Position numbers and translations under genes: made by a program. Positions 1-9,703 of a stretch of DNA of 64,000 nucleotides are shown here, one piece after another. The DNA is from Streptomyces sp. WM4235 (GTDB lineage Bacteria > Actinomycetota > Actinomycetes > Streptomycetales > Streptomycetaceae), in the NCBI RefSeq assembly GCF_001279725.1, contig NZ_LGDE01000159.1, positions 1 through 64,000 of the forward strand. Reading direction: 5' to 3'. Position 1 is the stretch's first letter. Each line of letters begins with the position of its first letter. Under the pieces are notes generated by a model. It worked only from the letters and a program-made list of their open reading frames with translations. It was not told the origin of the DNA and made no database searches.

Positions 1-102
1 GGCCGGGGCGGGGGCCGGGGTCGGGTCGGCCGAGCCGGGGCGTGCCGGTCGTGCGGGTCCGCCGGGCGGTCCGGTCTGCGGGGCCGGCGGCCCGGTGGGG
101 GA

Positions 103-321
103 TCAGCGTTGGTTGCGGGGGTGGTTCCTGGCGGTGCGTTCGTTGCCGAACTTGTAGGCGCCCGTCCAGCGCGCCATCACCAGCTGCGCGTCGCCCGACT
201 CCACTTCCGCCAGGAACTTCTCGGCGCGGCCGCCCCGCAGGGTGCCCGCGGCCCGGCCCCGGTGCGTGATGACGACGGAGTCGCCCTGTCTCTCGTACGT
301 GAACCCGTGCGGTTTCGGCAT
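103..321 (-). CDS. Small hypothetical protein (72 aa)
   Basis: I do not recognise a family. The 72-residue product starts MPKPHGF at an ATG and ends in a basic tail (ERTARNHPRNQR). It has no membrane segment, signal peptide or cysteine pair. The middle looks like short beta strands (DSVVITHRGRAAGTL) followed by an amphipathic helix, so a small soluble fold is likely. It is followed on the other side by the dehydrogenase at 404-1948 on the same strand, 82 bp away. Coding status is inferred from third-position G+C bias and the compact ORF; the overlapping longer frames look like shadows. Confidence 0.65.
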   Translation of the reverse strand: MPKPHGFTYERQGDSVVITHRGRAAGTLRGGRAEKFLAEVESGDAQLVMARWTGAYKFGNERTARNHPRNQR

Positions 322-403
322 GACGCGCAGCCTGCCGGGCCGAGGGACCGCCGGGCAACGGATTATGCGGCGGGGACGGGAGGTGGGGAGGCGGTTCGGG
401 GGC

Positions 404-1948
404 TCAGAGCTCCTGCGCGCTGACCCGCTCCCCGGTGACCCGGCGGGGCAGACCCAGCGGGTTGGCCTCCCGCAGCTCCGCCGGCAGCAGGGCGTCCGGC
501 ACCGACTGGTAGGCCACCGGCCGCAGCCAGCGCTCGACGGCGGTGCCGCCGACCGACGTGGAGTGCGAGGTCGCCGCCGGGTACGGGCCGCCGTGGTGCT
601 GGGCCGGCGCCACCGCGACACCGGTCGGCCAGCCGTTGACGACGATCCGTCCCGCCAGGCCGGTGACCTGCTCGATCAGTGCGCCGGCCGGTCCGGGCGC
701 GCCCGCGGTCTCGGCGTCGGACAGCTGGAGGGTAGCGCTCAGGTTTCCGCCGAGGAGTCCCAGTACCCCGGCCGCCTCGTGCTGATCCGCGTACCGGACC
801 ACGACGGTCACCGGGCCGAAGCACTCCTCCAACAGCACGTCGTGGGCGCCGCCCGCCAGAAGGCTCGCGGCGTCGACCGTCAGGTAGCCCGCGCCGACGG
901 TGTGTTCCCCGCCGGAACCGGGGGTCACGGGTGCGGTGACGCCGGGCAGGGCGGCCCGTTCGCCGACCCCGGCGACGAAGTTCTCCCGCATCCGGTGGTC
1001 CAGCAGCACGCCGGGTTCGGTCTCGCCGAGCGCCTTGGTGAGGGCGGCGGCCAGCCGGTCGCCGTCCCCGCCCGAGGGGACCAGCACCAGCCCGGGCTTC
1101 ACGCAGAACTGGCCGACCCCGAGGGTGACGGAAGCGGCGAGTCCGGCGCCGATCTCCTCGGCGCGCTCGGTGGCCGCCGCCGGGGTGACCACGACGGGGT
1201 TGAGGGAGCCGAGTTCGCCGTGGAAGGGGATGGGGACGGGCCGCGCGGCGGCCGCGTCGAACAGGGCCCGACCGCCCCGGATGGAACCGGTGAACCCGGC
1301 GGCGGCGACGAGCGGGTGACGCACCAGTTCCAGCCCGGCTTCGAAGCCGTGGACCACCGCGACGACCTCCGCGGGAAGCCCGGTCGCGACCGCCGCCCGG
1401 CGCAGCAGGGAGGCACACAACTCGGAGGTGGCCGGATGGTCGGGATGGGCCTTGACCACGACCGGGCAGCCCGCGGCCAGCGCGCTCGCGGTGTCCCCGC
1501 CGGGTACGGAGAAGGCGAGGGGGAAGTTGGAGGCGGCGTAGACGGCGACCACGCCCAGCGGCACCTTGTAGCGACGCAGGTCGGGGCGCGGCGGGCTCAG
1601 CGCCGGGTCGGCGTGGTCGATGCGCACGTCGAGGTACGCGCCCTCGTCCACGGCGTCGGCGAAGGCACGCAGTTGGCCGGTGGTACGGGCGAGTTCGCCG
1701 GTGAGGCGGCCCGGGCCCAGCGCGGTCTCCGCGTCGGCCGCCTCGATGACGTGGGCGGCGGACTCGTCGAGCAGATCGGCCGCGGCGCGCAGGAACGCGA
1801 CCCGCGCGGTGCGGTCGGTCAGGGCGGAACGGGCGGCGTGGGCCGCGCGGACGGCCTCGTCCACCTCCCCGGGTGTGGCCTCCACCGCAACCTGCTCGCG
1901 CTGCTTCCCGGTGCGGGGGTCCACACTCCAGACTGGTGTTGCTGCCAT
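404..1948 (-). CDS. NAD(P)-dependent aldehyde dehydrogenase, ketoglutarate-semialdehyde type
   Basis: This 514-residue enzyme belongs to the aldehyde dehydrogenase superfamily. It most resembles the branch that oxidises alpha-ketoglutarate semialdehyde (2,5-dioxopentanoate) to 2-oxoglutarate in sugar-acid and hydroxyproline breakdown. Visible residues are the oxyanion Asn141 (SNFPLAF), coenzyme Lys166 (VVVKAHPDHP), general base Glu245 (HGELGSLNP) and nucleophile Cys282 (GQFCVKPG). The length suits the family. It is divergent from an IclR regulator at 2096, and the 147-bp space between them holds two palindromes. This suggests substrate-responsive control by that regulator. The exact substrate is inferred; neighbouring dehydratase or permease genes that would confirm it are absent from the window. 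Confidence 0.88.
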   Translation of the reverse strand: MAATPVWSVDPRTGKQREQVAVEATPGEVDEAVRAAHAARSALTDRTARVAFLRAAADLLDESAAHVIEAADAETALGPGRLTGELARTTGQLRAFADAVDEGAYLDVRIDHADPALSPPRPDLRRYKVPLGVVAVYAASNFPLAFSVPGGDTASALAAGCPVVVKAHPDHPATSELCASLLRRAAVATGLPAEVVAVVHGFEAGLELVRHPLVAAAGFTGSIRGGRALFDAAAARPVPIPFHGELGSLNPVVVTPAAATERAEEIGAGLAASVTLGVGQFCVKPGLVLVPSGGDGDRLAAALTKALGETEPGVLLDHRMRENFVAGVGERAALPGVTAPVTPGSGGEHTVGAGYLTVDAASLLAGGAHDVLLEECFGPVTVVVRYADQHEAAGVLGLLGGNLSATLQLSDAETAGAPGPAGALIEQVTGLAGRIVVNGWPTGVAVAPAQHHGGPYPAATSHSTSVGGTAVERWLRPVAYQSVPDALLPAELREANPLGLPRRVTGERVSAQEL

Positions 1949-1985
1949 GGCGCACTGCCTCCTGGATCTACCCTGACCCGCGCGG

Positions 1986-2038
1986 CGGCGTTCAGTACTC
2001 TGAACGCCGTTCCGATGGATGAATGATCACATCCATCG
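1986..2038. promoter_or_regulatory. Two palindromes in the ald/IclR divergent promoter (candidate operators)
   Basis: A perfect inverted repeat spans 1986-2009: arms CGGCGTTCAG and CTGAACGCCG around TACT. A second spans 2013-2038: arms CGATGGAT and ATCCATCG around a 10-base spacer. Both lie between the divergent starts at 1948 and 2096. IclR proteins commonly bind short palindromes in the promoter they share with their target, so these are reasonable operators. Binding is inferred. Confidence 0.55.
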
Positions 2039-2095
2039 TGGACTCTATTTCCGCGTCTTCCGGGTTGACAAGAGACAAGAGGGGCACGAAGCCGA

Positions 2096-2902
2096 ATGAC
2101 CACAGCTGAGTCCGCCGGGGCGGGGGGTGCGGAGCCGGGGGGTTCGGGCGCTCACGCGGCCGTCAAGTCGGCGGTTCGCACGGTGCTGTTGCTGGAGCAC
2201 TTCGCGGCGCGGCCGGGGCTGCACAGCCTCGCCGACATCCAGCACGATCTCTCCCTGCCGAAGTCCAGTCTCTACATGCTGCTGCGCACCCTGGTGAACC
2301 TGGGCTGGGTGGAGACGGACGCGACCGGGACGCGGTACGGCATAGGCGTACGGGCCCTCCTCGTCGGCAGTTCGTACATTGACGGCGACGAGGTGGTGGC
2401 GGCGGCCCGGCCCACCCTGGACCGGCTCTCCGACGACACGACGGAGACCATCCACCTGGCCCGGATGGACGGGACGAGCGTGGTCTACCTCGCCACCCGA
2501 CAGTCCCGGCACCACCTGCGGCCGTTCACCCGGGTCGGACGGCGGCTGCCGGCCCACTCCACGGCGCTCGGCAAGGCACTGCTGGCCACACACACCGACG
2601 ACGAGGTGCGCCGGCTGCTGCCGCGACGGCTGGAGGCGGTCACCGAGCACACCATCACCGACCGCGACCGACTCGTGGACGAGCTGGCGCTGGTACGGGA
2701 ACAGGGGTACGCCGTGGACCGGGAGGAGAGCACGCTGGGGCTGCGGTGCTTCGGCGTGGCGGTGCCGTACCGGACGCCGGCGCGGGACGCGGTGAGCTGC
2801 TCGGTGCCGGTGGCCCGGCTGACGGACGGGCACGAGCACCTGATCAAGGCGGCGTTGTTCGAGGCACGGGACCGGCTGTCGGTGGTGACGCGGCGGATGT
2901 GA
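2096..2902 (+). CDS. IclR-family transcriptional regulator
   Basis: The 268-residue protein has the IclR layout: a disordered Gly/Ala N-terminus to about residue 20, a winged helix-turn-helix at about 22-80 (SLADIQHDLSLPKSSLYMLLRTL), and a C-terminal effector-binding domain with the family signatures GRRLPAHSTALGKALL and RDRLVDELALVREQGYAVD. It is divergent from the aldehyde dehydrogenase and probably controls it. The effector is unknown, plausibly an intermediate of the pathway that yields the semialdehyde. The stop codon lies in the first copy of a 27-bp tandem duplication. Confidence 0.9.
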   Translation: MTTAESAGAGGAEPGGSGAHAAVKSAVRTVLLLEHFAARPGLHSLADIQHDLSLPKSSLYMLLRTLVNLGWVETDATGTRYGIGVRALLVGSSYIDGDEVVAAARPTLDRLSDDTTETIHLARMDGTSVVYLATRQSRHHLRPFTRVGRRLPAHSTALGKALLATHTDDEVRRLLPRRLEAVTEHTITDRDRLVDELALVREQGYAVDREESTLGLRCFGVAVPYRTPARDAVSCSVPVARLTDGHEHLIKAALFEARDRLSVVTRRM

Positions 2903-2950
2903 CGCGGGACGGGTGGGTCGGGGATGTGACGCGGGACGGGCGGGTCGGGG
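2897..2950 (+). repeat. 27-bp tandem duplication across the IclR stop codon
   Basis: Two directly abutting 27-bp copies (2897-2923 and 2924-2950) differ at one base. The first copy contains the last codon and stop (ATG TGA) of the IclR gene. It is one of several gene-end duplications in this window. Confidence 0.8.
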
Positions 2951-3001
2951 GGCGGGGGGTTGGAGGGTCGGGGCCGGGGTCGGGCGGCGGAATCGATGCC
3001 T

Positions 3002-3043
3002 CCTCCCCCGCGTGGGGGAGGCGGTTCCCCAATGAGGGGGAGG
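3002..3043 (+). terminator. Hairpin with two alternative 3' arms
   Basis: CCTCCCCC (3002-3009) can pair with GGGGGAGG at 3014-3021 across a 4-base loop (GCGT), or with an identical GGGGGAGG at 3036-3043. There is no T-tract. It could end iclR transcription, or act as a switchable structure in the leader of the gene at 3076. Function is inferred. Confidence 0.5.
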
Positions 3044-3075
3044 TGCGGCGGGGCGGCGCACGGGACCGTTGAGGC

Positions 3076-4098
3076 ATGACCGGACCAACAGTTCACCCGA
3101 AACCGGCGACCTCCGACCCACGACCGTCGTCACCCGCACCCGCACCCGCACCCGCACCCGCACCCGCGTTGGGGGCCGGGCGGCGGATCCTGCGCGCCGT
3201 GGCCATTGCCGCCACCGTGCCGTATCTGACCCTCAAGGCCGCCTGGCTGGGCGGGAGTCACCTGGGCATACCCGACGGCAGTGTCCTGCTGGACCCGGGG
3301 TTGTCCCTTCCCTTGCTGAACGCCCTCTCCCTGGTCATGGACTCGGGTGTGGTGCTGCTCGCCCTGGTCCTCACCCGTCCCCGGGGCCTACGGGTGCCTG
3401 CCGGCCTGTTGACCGTCCCGGTCTTCATCGCCACCGGGCTGCTCACGCCGATCACCCTCGGGTTCCCCGGCCAACTGCTCATGGCAGCGCTGGGAGCGGG
3501 CTCGGACGCGGCCGAGCGCGCGGCGCGGGAGCCCTTCCTCGACCCCTGGGTATTCAACGTCGTCTACCTGGGGTTCATGGTCCAGGCCGTGTCCCTGGCC
3601 GGGCTGTTCGTGCCCTACGCGCGGCAGCGCTGGGGCCGGCGGTGGCAGGGGCGCCTGGGCGAGCGGCTCCCGCCATCCACGGGGGTGGTGGCGGGAGCCG
3701 CGGCGGTCATGGCCCTGGCGGTGTCCGCCGTGTACGGGTACTGGGGCTTCGGCGGCATGGCCGGACAGAACCCGACGCAGATCGCGCGGTACTCCTCGGA
3801 TGCGGGAGTGGTGTCCGTCGTCCACGCGATCTGTGCCCTGGCCGCAGGTGTGGGTTCGGTGTGGTTGGCCCGGGGTGGGAACAGACGGGCGCGAGGGCCG
3901 TTGGCCCTCGCCTGGATCGGCTCGTCGGCGACGCTGAGTTGGGGCGTGTGGCTCTCCCTCGCCCTGCTGGGCGCGGGGTCCGGGCCGAACGAACGGCCCA
4001 CCGCCGCGACCCTTCTGCTCTACGCTGCCCAGATGATCATCGGACTGCTCGCCACCACGGTTGTCACGCGGTTCCTCGCCAGCCGCCGCGCGGCCTGA
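3076..4098 (+). CDS. Polytopic membrane protein of unknown function, paired with two-component genes
   Basis: I do not recognise a named family. The 340-residue protein has a cytoplasmic N-terminal tail with an Ala-Pro run (residues 20-31) encoded by a CCCGCA hexamer repeat. About seven hydrophobic segments follow, for example around residues 39-60, 85-105, 115-130, 155-178, 203-220, 250-270 and 320-335. It ends 11 bp before the histidine kinase start and is surely co-transcribed with it. A role as sensor partner or as transport or envelope target of that two-component system is an inference from position. The start ATG follows a short GAGG, and no better start is seen. Confidence 0.75.
   Translation: MTGPTVHPKPATSDPRPSSPAPAPAPAPAPALGAGRRILRAVAIAATVPYLTLKAAWLGGSHLGIPDGSVLLDPGLSLPLLNALSLVMDSGVVLLALVLTRPRGLRVPAGLLTVPVFIATGLLTPITLGFPGQLLMAALGAGSDAAERAAREPFLDPWVFNVVYLGFMVQAVSLAGLFVPYARQRWGRRWQGRLGERLPPSTGVVAGAAAVMALAVSAVYGYWGFGGMAGQNPTQIARYSSDAGVVSVVHAICALAAGVGSVWLARGGNRRARGPLALAWIGSSATLSWGVWLSLALLGAGSGPNERPTAATLLLYAAQMIIGLLATTVVTRFLASRRAA
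3133..3168 (+). repeat. CCCGCA hexamer microsatellite in coding sequence
   Basis: About six consecutive CCCGCA-type hexamers encode the Ala-Pro run of the membrane protein. The same hexamer dominates the end of the repeat tract in the downstream kinase gene, 2.4 kb away. Confidence 0.85.
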
Positions 4099-4109
4099 AA
4101 CGACCGGCG

Positions 4110-5941
<1,832 letters not shown>

Positions 5942-5945
<4 letters not shown>

Positions 5946-6682
5946 CCCGGCCCGCACTGCGCGTCGTGATCGCCGATGACGAGCGGATGGTCCGTACGGC
6001 CCTTCGGGTCATCCTGGAGGCCGAACCGGACTTGGAGGTGGTCGGGGAGGCCGGCTCCGGGGCCGAGGTCGTATCGCTGGTCCGGTCGCTGGCGCCCGAC
6101 GTGGTGCTGATGGACGTCCGGATGCCCGAGATCGACGGCATCCGGGCCACGGAGCGGATCCTCGCCACCATGGCCGCCCCGCCCCGGATCGTGGTCGTCA
6201 CCACCTTCGAGAACGACTCCTACGTCTACGAGGCGCTGCGCGCCGGCGCGGCCGGTTTCCTGCTGAAGCGGGCCGACCCCGACGAGCTGATCGGGGCGGT
6301 CCGGCTCGTCGGCCGCGGTGACTCGCTGCTCTTCCCGGCGGCCGTCCGATCGCTGGCCGCCGCGTACGCACCGGCCGCGCGGTCCGGACCCCCGCAGTCC
6401 GGCACCGCGCGGTCAGGACCCCCGCATCCCGGCGCCCCGTACTCGGCCGCCGGCCCGTTCGGCGTGGCCCCGTGGGTGGCCCGGCTCACCGATCGGGAGG
6501 CCGACGTACTGCGCCTGATCGCCACCGGACTCTCCAACCACGAGATCAGCGAGCAGCTCGGCGTCGGGCCGCAGACGATCAAGACGCACGTGACCGCCGT
6601 CCTCGCGAAGACCGGGTCCCGGGACCGTACACAGGCGGTCATCGCGGCCTACGAGGGAGGCTTCCTCATGAAGAAACACTGA
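5942..6682 (+). CDS. LuxR/NarL-type response regulator
   Basis: The 246-residue partner of the kinase has a receiver domain (residues 6-120) with the acidic pair Asp12-Asp13, phosphoacceptor Asp58 (VVLMDVRMPEIDG), Thr at the TTFEND motif, and Lys in FLLKRA. A Pro/Gly/Ser-rich linker of about 35 residues (138-172) contains a repeated SGPP motif. A GerE helix-turn-helix follows at about 180-240 (LTDREADVLRLIATGLSNHEISEQL). The start overlaps the kinase stop by ATGA, so the pair is translationally coupled. Targets are unknown; the membrane protein upstream is the obvious candidate. Confidence 0.93.
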
Positions 6683-6744
6683 GAACCCCGCCACAATCGG
6701 GCCGGAGTGGAACGCTCGGAGCCGTTGACACGTCCTTCTTGAGG

Positions 6745-8193
6745 ATGAACAAAACGATCAGGCGTGCGTCGGTCTTCTGTCTGCTTCTGGTGTTGGCCCT
6801 GCTGGTCCGCGTCACCTGGGTGCAGGCATACCAAGGCCAGGCCCTCGCAGACGACAAGAACAACCGACGGAACCTCATCGGGCAGTACGAGAACCCGTTG
6901 GGCAACATCATCGTGGGCGGGGAGTCGATCACCGGTTCCGTGAAGACGGGCGGCAAGGACTTCGGGTACAAGCGCACGTACACCGACGGTCCGCTCTACG
7001 CGCCGGTCACCGGGTTCAGCTCCCAGGCGTTCGGCACGTCGATGTTGGAGGGTGTCTACAAGAACATCCTCAACGGCTCCGACAACCGTCTCAAGACGAT
7101 GATGGACACGCTCACGAACAAGCGGGCCGCCCCGGGCAACGTCCTGACCACCATCGACAAGGGCGTCCAGAAGGCCGCCTACGACGCGCTCCAGGGCAAG
7201 CAGGGCTCCGCCGTGGCCATCGACCCGGCGTCCGGCGAGATCCTCGCCGTCGTCAACAATCCGTCGTTCGACCCCGGCCGCATCTCCGGAGCCAACGACA
7301 CCAAGGCCTGGGCGGAACTGTCCGCCGACAACGGCAAGGCCATGGAGAACGGGGCACTGCGCAAGCCGCAGGCTCCCGGATCCACCTTCAAGCTGGTCAC
7401 CCTCGCGGCGGCCATCGAGAACGGGCTGGTCACGAGCATCGACCAGAACACCTCCGTCCCGGGCAACTACACGATTCCCGGCACCACGACCAAGCTCAAG
7501 AGCGAGGTCCCCGACGAGATGTGCAACAACGTCTCGTCGCGCACCGCCCTGAGGCTGTCCTGCAACAACGTGTTCGCGGAGTTCGCGCACAAGCTGGGCC
7601 AGGACAGGATGCTGAAGATGGCCGAGAAGCTCGGCTTCAACGCGCAGATCGACACCCCGGTGCGGACGAACCCGCCGAGCAAGTACCCCTCGAAGAAGAT
7701 GTCGGTCGACCAGGTCGCGCAGACGGGTATCGGCCAGTTCGACGTGCAGGCCACCCCGCTCCAGATGGCGATGGTGACCGCCGCGATCGAGAACGGCGGC
7801 AAGCTCGTCGGACCCCACATGGTCTCCGAGGTCACGGACGCCAACGGCAACGTGCTGGAGAGCCTGAAGGACCCGAAGACCGACGAGGTCATGAGCGCCA
7901 AGACGGCCTCCATGCTCCAGGACGCCATGCGGACGGTCGCCACCGAGGGCGGCGGCAAGCCCGCCCAGGTCGCGGGCGCCGAGGTGGGCGGCAAGACGGG
8001 TACCGCGCAGCGCGGCGTGAACAACAGCCAGTCGCCGCTCGCGTGGTTCACCTCGTACGGAAAGGCCGGTGACCGGCAGATCGCCGTGGCGGTCGTCATC
8101 GAGAACTCGGACACGGACCGTTCCGAGATCGGCGGCGGCCGGCTGGCCGCGCCGATCGCGCAGAAGATGATGTCGGCGTGGCTGAAGAAGTAG
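6745..8193 (+). CDS. Class B penicillin-binding protein (PbpA/PBP2-like transpeptidase)
   Basis: The 482-residue protein cross-links peptidoglycan outside the membrane. It has one N-terminal membrane anchor (residues 9-28), a short PBP dimerisation region, and a transpeptidase domain with Ser213-Thr-Phe-Lys216, Ser272-Cys-Asn274 and Lys417-Thr-Gly419. Length and sequence match the PbpA type that in actinobacteria usually lies beside ftsW. Here it stands alone after a two-component system, so it is probably a paralogue, as Streptomyces carry several. The ATG directly follows GAGG with almost no spacer, so the transcript may be leaderless or the start may differ slightly. A strong terminator follows. 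Confidence 0.9.
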   Translation: MNKTIRRASVFCLLLVLALLVRVTWVQAYQGQALADDKNNRRNLIGQYENPLGNIIVGGESITGSVKTGGKDFGYKRTYTDGPLYAPVTGFSSQAFGTSMLEGVYKNILNGSDNRLKTMMDTLTNKRAAPGNVLTTIDKGVQKAAYDALQGKQGSAVAIDPASGEILAVVNNPSFDPGRISGANDTKAWAELSADNGKAMENGALRKPQAPGSTFKLVTLAAAIENGLVTSIDQNTSVPGNYTIPGTTTKLKSEVPDEMCNNVSSRTALRLSCNNVFAEFAHKLGQDRMLKMAEKLGFNAQIDTPVRTNPPSKYPSKKMSVDQVAQTGIGQFDVQATPLQMAMVTAAIENGGKLVGPHMVSEVTDANGNVLESLKDPKTDEVMSAKTASMLQDAMRTVATEGGGKPAQVAGAEVGGKTGTAQRGVNNSQSPLAWFTSYGKAGDRQIAVAVVIENSDTDRSEIGGGRLAAPIAQKMMSAWLKK

Positions 8194-8213
8194 CCGCCTC
8201 GAACGCGTAGCCG

Positions 8214-8246
8214 ACGCGCCGGGAACCGACACGGTTCCCGGCGCGT
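8214..8246 (+). terminator. Strong intrinsic terminator after the PBP gene
   Basis: A perfect 14-bp stem (arms beginning ACGCGCCGGG and ending CCCGGCGCGT) closes a 5-base loop GACAC and is followed by TTTCCCTTCCC. It lies only 10 bp before the next start codon. Confidence 0.85.
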
Positions 8247-8256
8247 TTCCCTTCCC

Positions 8257-8787
8257 ATGATCCGGACCGCGCTCCCCGCCGATCTCGACGCCATCGCCGC
8301 CCTCCACACCCGGGCCCGCTCCACCTACTACCGCGGTCGGGTCCCCGAGGCGGTGCACGGCGGGGACGCGGGGTTCGCGCGGACCCGCGAGGGCTGGTCG
8401 CGGGCGGTCGCCCGGGCCGGCGCCGAGGGCGGGGTGTTCTGCGCGGAGCAGGGCGGGGTGCTCACGGGGGTCGCCGCGTTCCGCACCGCCGAGGGGCAGG
8501 CCACGCTCACCCAACTGCACGTCGACCCGGACCACTGGCGGCGAGGCACCGGGGCGGCCCTGCACGCCGCCTGCCTGGACGTCTGGCGTCGGGCGGGCGT
8601 CGATCGGGTACGGCTGGAGGTCTTCGAGCACAACCTGCGCGCCCAGGCCTTCTACGCCTCGCGCGGTTGGCGCCCGGATCCCGCCGCCGACCGCTCCGGG
8701 TCCCACCTCACGCTCTGGCTACGGGTCGCCGACGGCGCGGAGCCTCGGTCGAAGGCGGCCGGCGCGGGCCCGTTGTCCGGGGAATGA
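8257..8787 (+). CDS. GNAT-family N-acetyltransferase
   Basis: The 176-residue protein has the GNAT core: an N-terminal strand-helix (MIRTALPADLDAIAALHTRARSTYY), the acetyl-CoA loop in LHVDPDHWRRGTGAALH (motif A, Q/RxxGxG-like RRGTGA at about residues 92-97), and motif B near LEVFEHNLRAQAFYASRGW. The substrate is unknown. The ATG follows a terminator hairpin by 10 bp and has no visible ribosome-binding site. The mRNA is therefore either leaderless from a promoter inside the PBP gene end, or the true start is a little downstream. Confidence 0.85.
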   Translation: MIRTALPADLDAIAALHTRARSTYYRGRVPEAVHGGDAGFARTREGWSRAVARAGAEGGVFCAEQGGVLTGVAAFRTAEGQATLTQLHVDPDHWRRGTGAALHAACLDVWRRAGVDRVRLEVFEHNLRAQAFYASRGWRPDPAADRSGSHLTLWLRVADGAEPRSKAAGAGPLSGE

Positions 8788-8903
8788 GACGACCCCCCGG
8801 TTGGTTGAACCCGAAACCGCCGTGCCGCGAAGGGCGCGGTCGCGGGCCGCGTCCCCGAACAGGGATACCGGCCGTGTTCACGATCACGGAGAGAAGAAGG
8901 AAC

Positions 8904-9620
8904 ATGCGCGTCGAGATCTGGAGCGACATCGCCTGCCCCTGGTGCTACATCGGCAAGGCCCGTTTCACGAAGGGGCTGGCCGAGTTCGCGCACCGAGACG
9001 AGGTGGAGGTCGTCTTCCGGTCCTTCGAGCTCGACCCCAACGGAGCCAAGGGCGTCGTGGCACCCGTCGTGGAGATGCTGGCCAAGAAGTACGGACGCAC
9101 CCTCGACGAGGCGCGCGGCATGGAGGAGCACGTCGCGGCGAGCGCACGCGCGGAAGGGCTCACCTACCGGGTCGAGGGGCGCGACCACGGCAACACCTTC
9201 GACATCCACCGCCTGCTGCACCTGGCCGCCGCCCGCGGCCGCCAGGAAGAGCTGCTCGACCTCGCCTACCGCGCCAACTTCGCCGAGGAGCGCAGCGTCT
9301 TCGACGCCGAGGTGCTGGTCGCGCTGGCCGTCGAGGCCGGACTGGACGAGGCGGAGGCCCGTACGGTCCTCGCCGACGCGTCGGCCTACGCCGAGGCGGT
9401 ACGGGCCGACGAGCGCGAGGCCGCCGAACTGGGGGCCAACGCCGTGCCGTTCTTCGTCTTCGACCGTCGCTACGGAATCTCCGGCGGCCAGCCGGCCGAG
9501 GTGTTCACCCAGGCGCTGGAGCAGGCCTGGGCCGGACGCGAGACCCTCGCACCGGTGGCCGCGGCCTCCGACGCGGAGGTCTGCGAACCCGACGGGGCCT
9601 GCGCCGTACCGAAGGCGTGA
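8904..9620 (+). CDS. DsbA-family (FrnE-like) thioredoxin-fold oxidoreductase
   Basis: The 238-residue cytoplasmic protein begins MRVEIWSDIACPWCYIG, with the redox motif Cys11-Pro-Trp-Cys14. It continues as the helical insertion and second thioredoxin half typical of FrnE and polyketide-type DsbA relatives (FDIHRLLHLAA, AVPFFVFDRRYGISGGQP). No signal peptide is present. FrnE-like proteins are thiol isomerases, or act in oxidative-stress resistance; the exact role here is inferred. A ribosome-binding site GAGAAGAAGG precedes the ATG. The 116 bp upstream contain no gene that I can support. Confidence 0.92.
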   Translation: MRVEIWSDIACPWCYIGKARFTKGLAEFAHRDEVEVVFRSFELDPNGAKGVVAPVVEMLAKKYGRTLDEARGMEEHVAASARAEGLTYRVEGRDHGNTFDIHRLLHLAAARGRQEELLDLAYRANFAEERSVFDAEVLVALAVEAGLDEAEARTVLADASAYAEAVRADEREAAELGANAVPFFVFDRRYGISGGQPAEVFTQALEQAWAGRETLAPVAAASDAEVCEPDGACAVPKA

Positions 9621-9671
9621 TCAAACCCGCATAACGGGATCTTCGGGTGGGTGTCCGGAACCCGGTGATGG

Positions 9672-9697
9672 ACTGTGGGGCGTTTCCGGCCCACAGT
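9672..9697. promoter_or_regulatory. 8-bp inverted repeat just before a start codon
   Basis: ACTGTGGG (9672-9679) and CCCACAGT (9690-9697) form a perfect inverted repeat with a 10-base spacer, six bases before the ATG at 9704. It may be an operator, or an mRNA hairpin that limits translation. Nothing else supports either reading. Confidence 0.35.
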
Positions 9698-9703
9698 GAC
9701 TCC

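Noticed and set aside
1..102. Coding sequence at the left edge
   Set aside because: Only Gly/Arg/Pro low-complexity frames are present and no recognisable protein end could be supported.
6725..6730. TTGACA as a -35 element for the PBP gene
   Set aside because: A -10 at normal spacing would fall inside the coding sequence, and no suitable hexamer is there.
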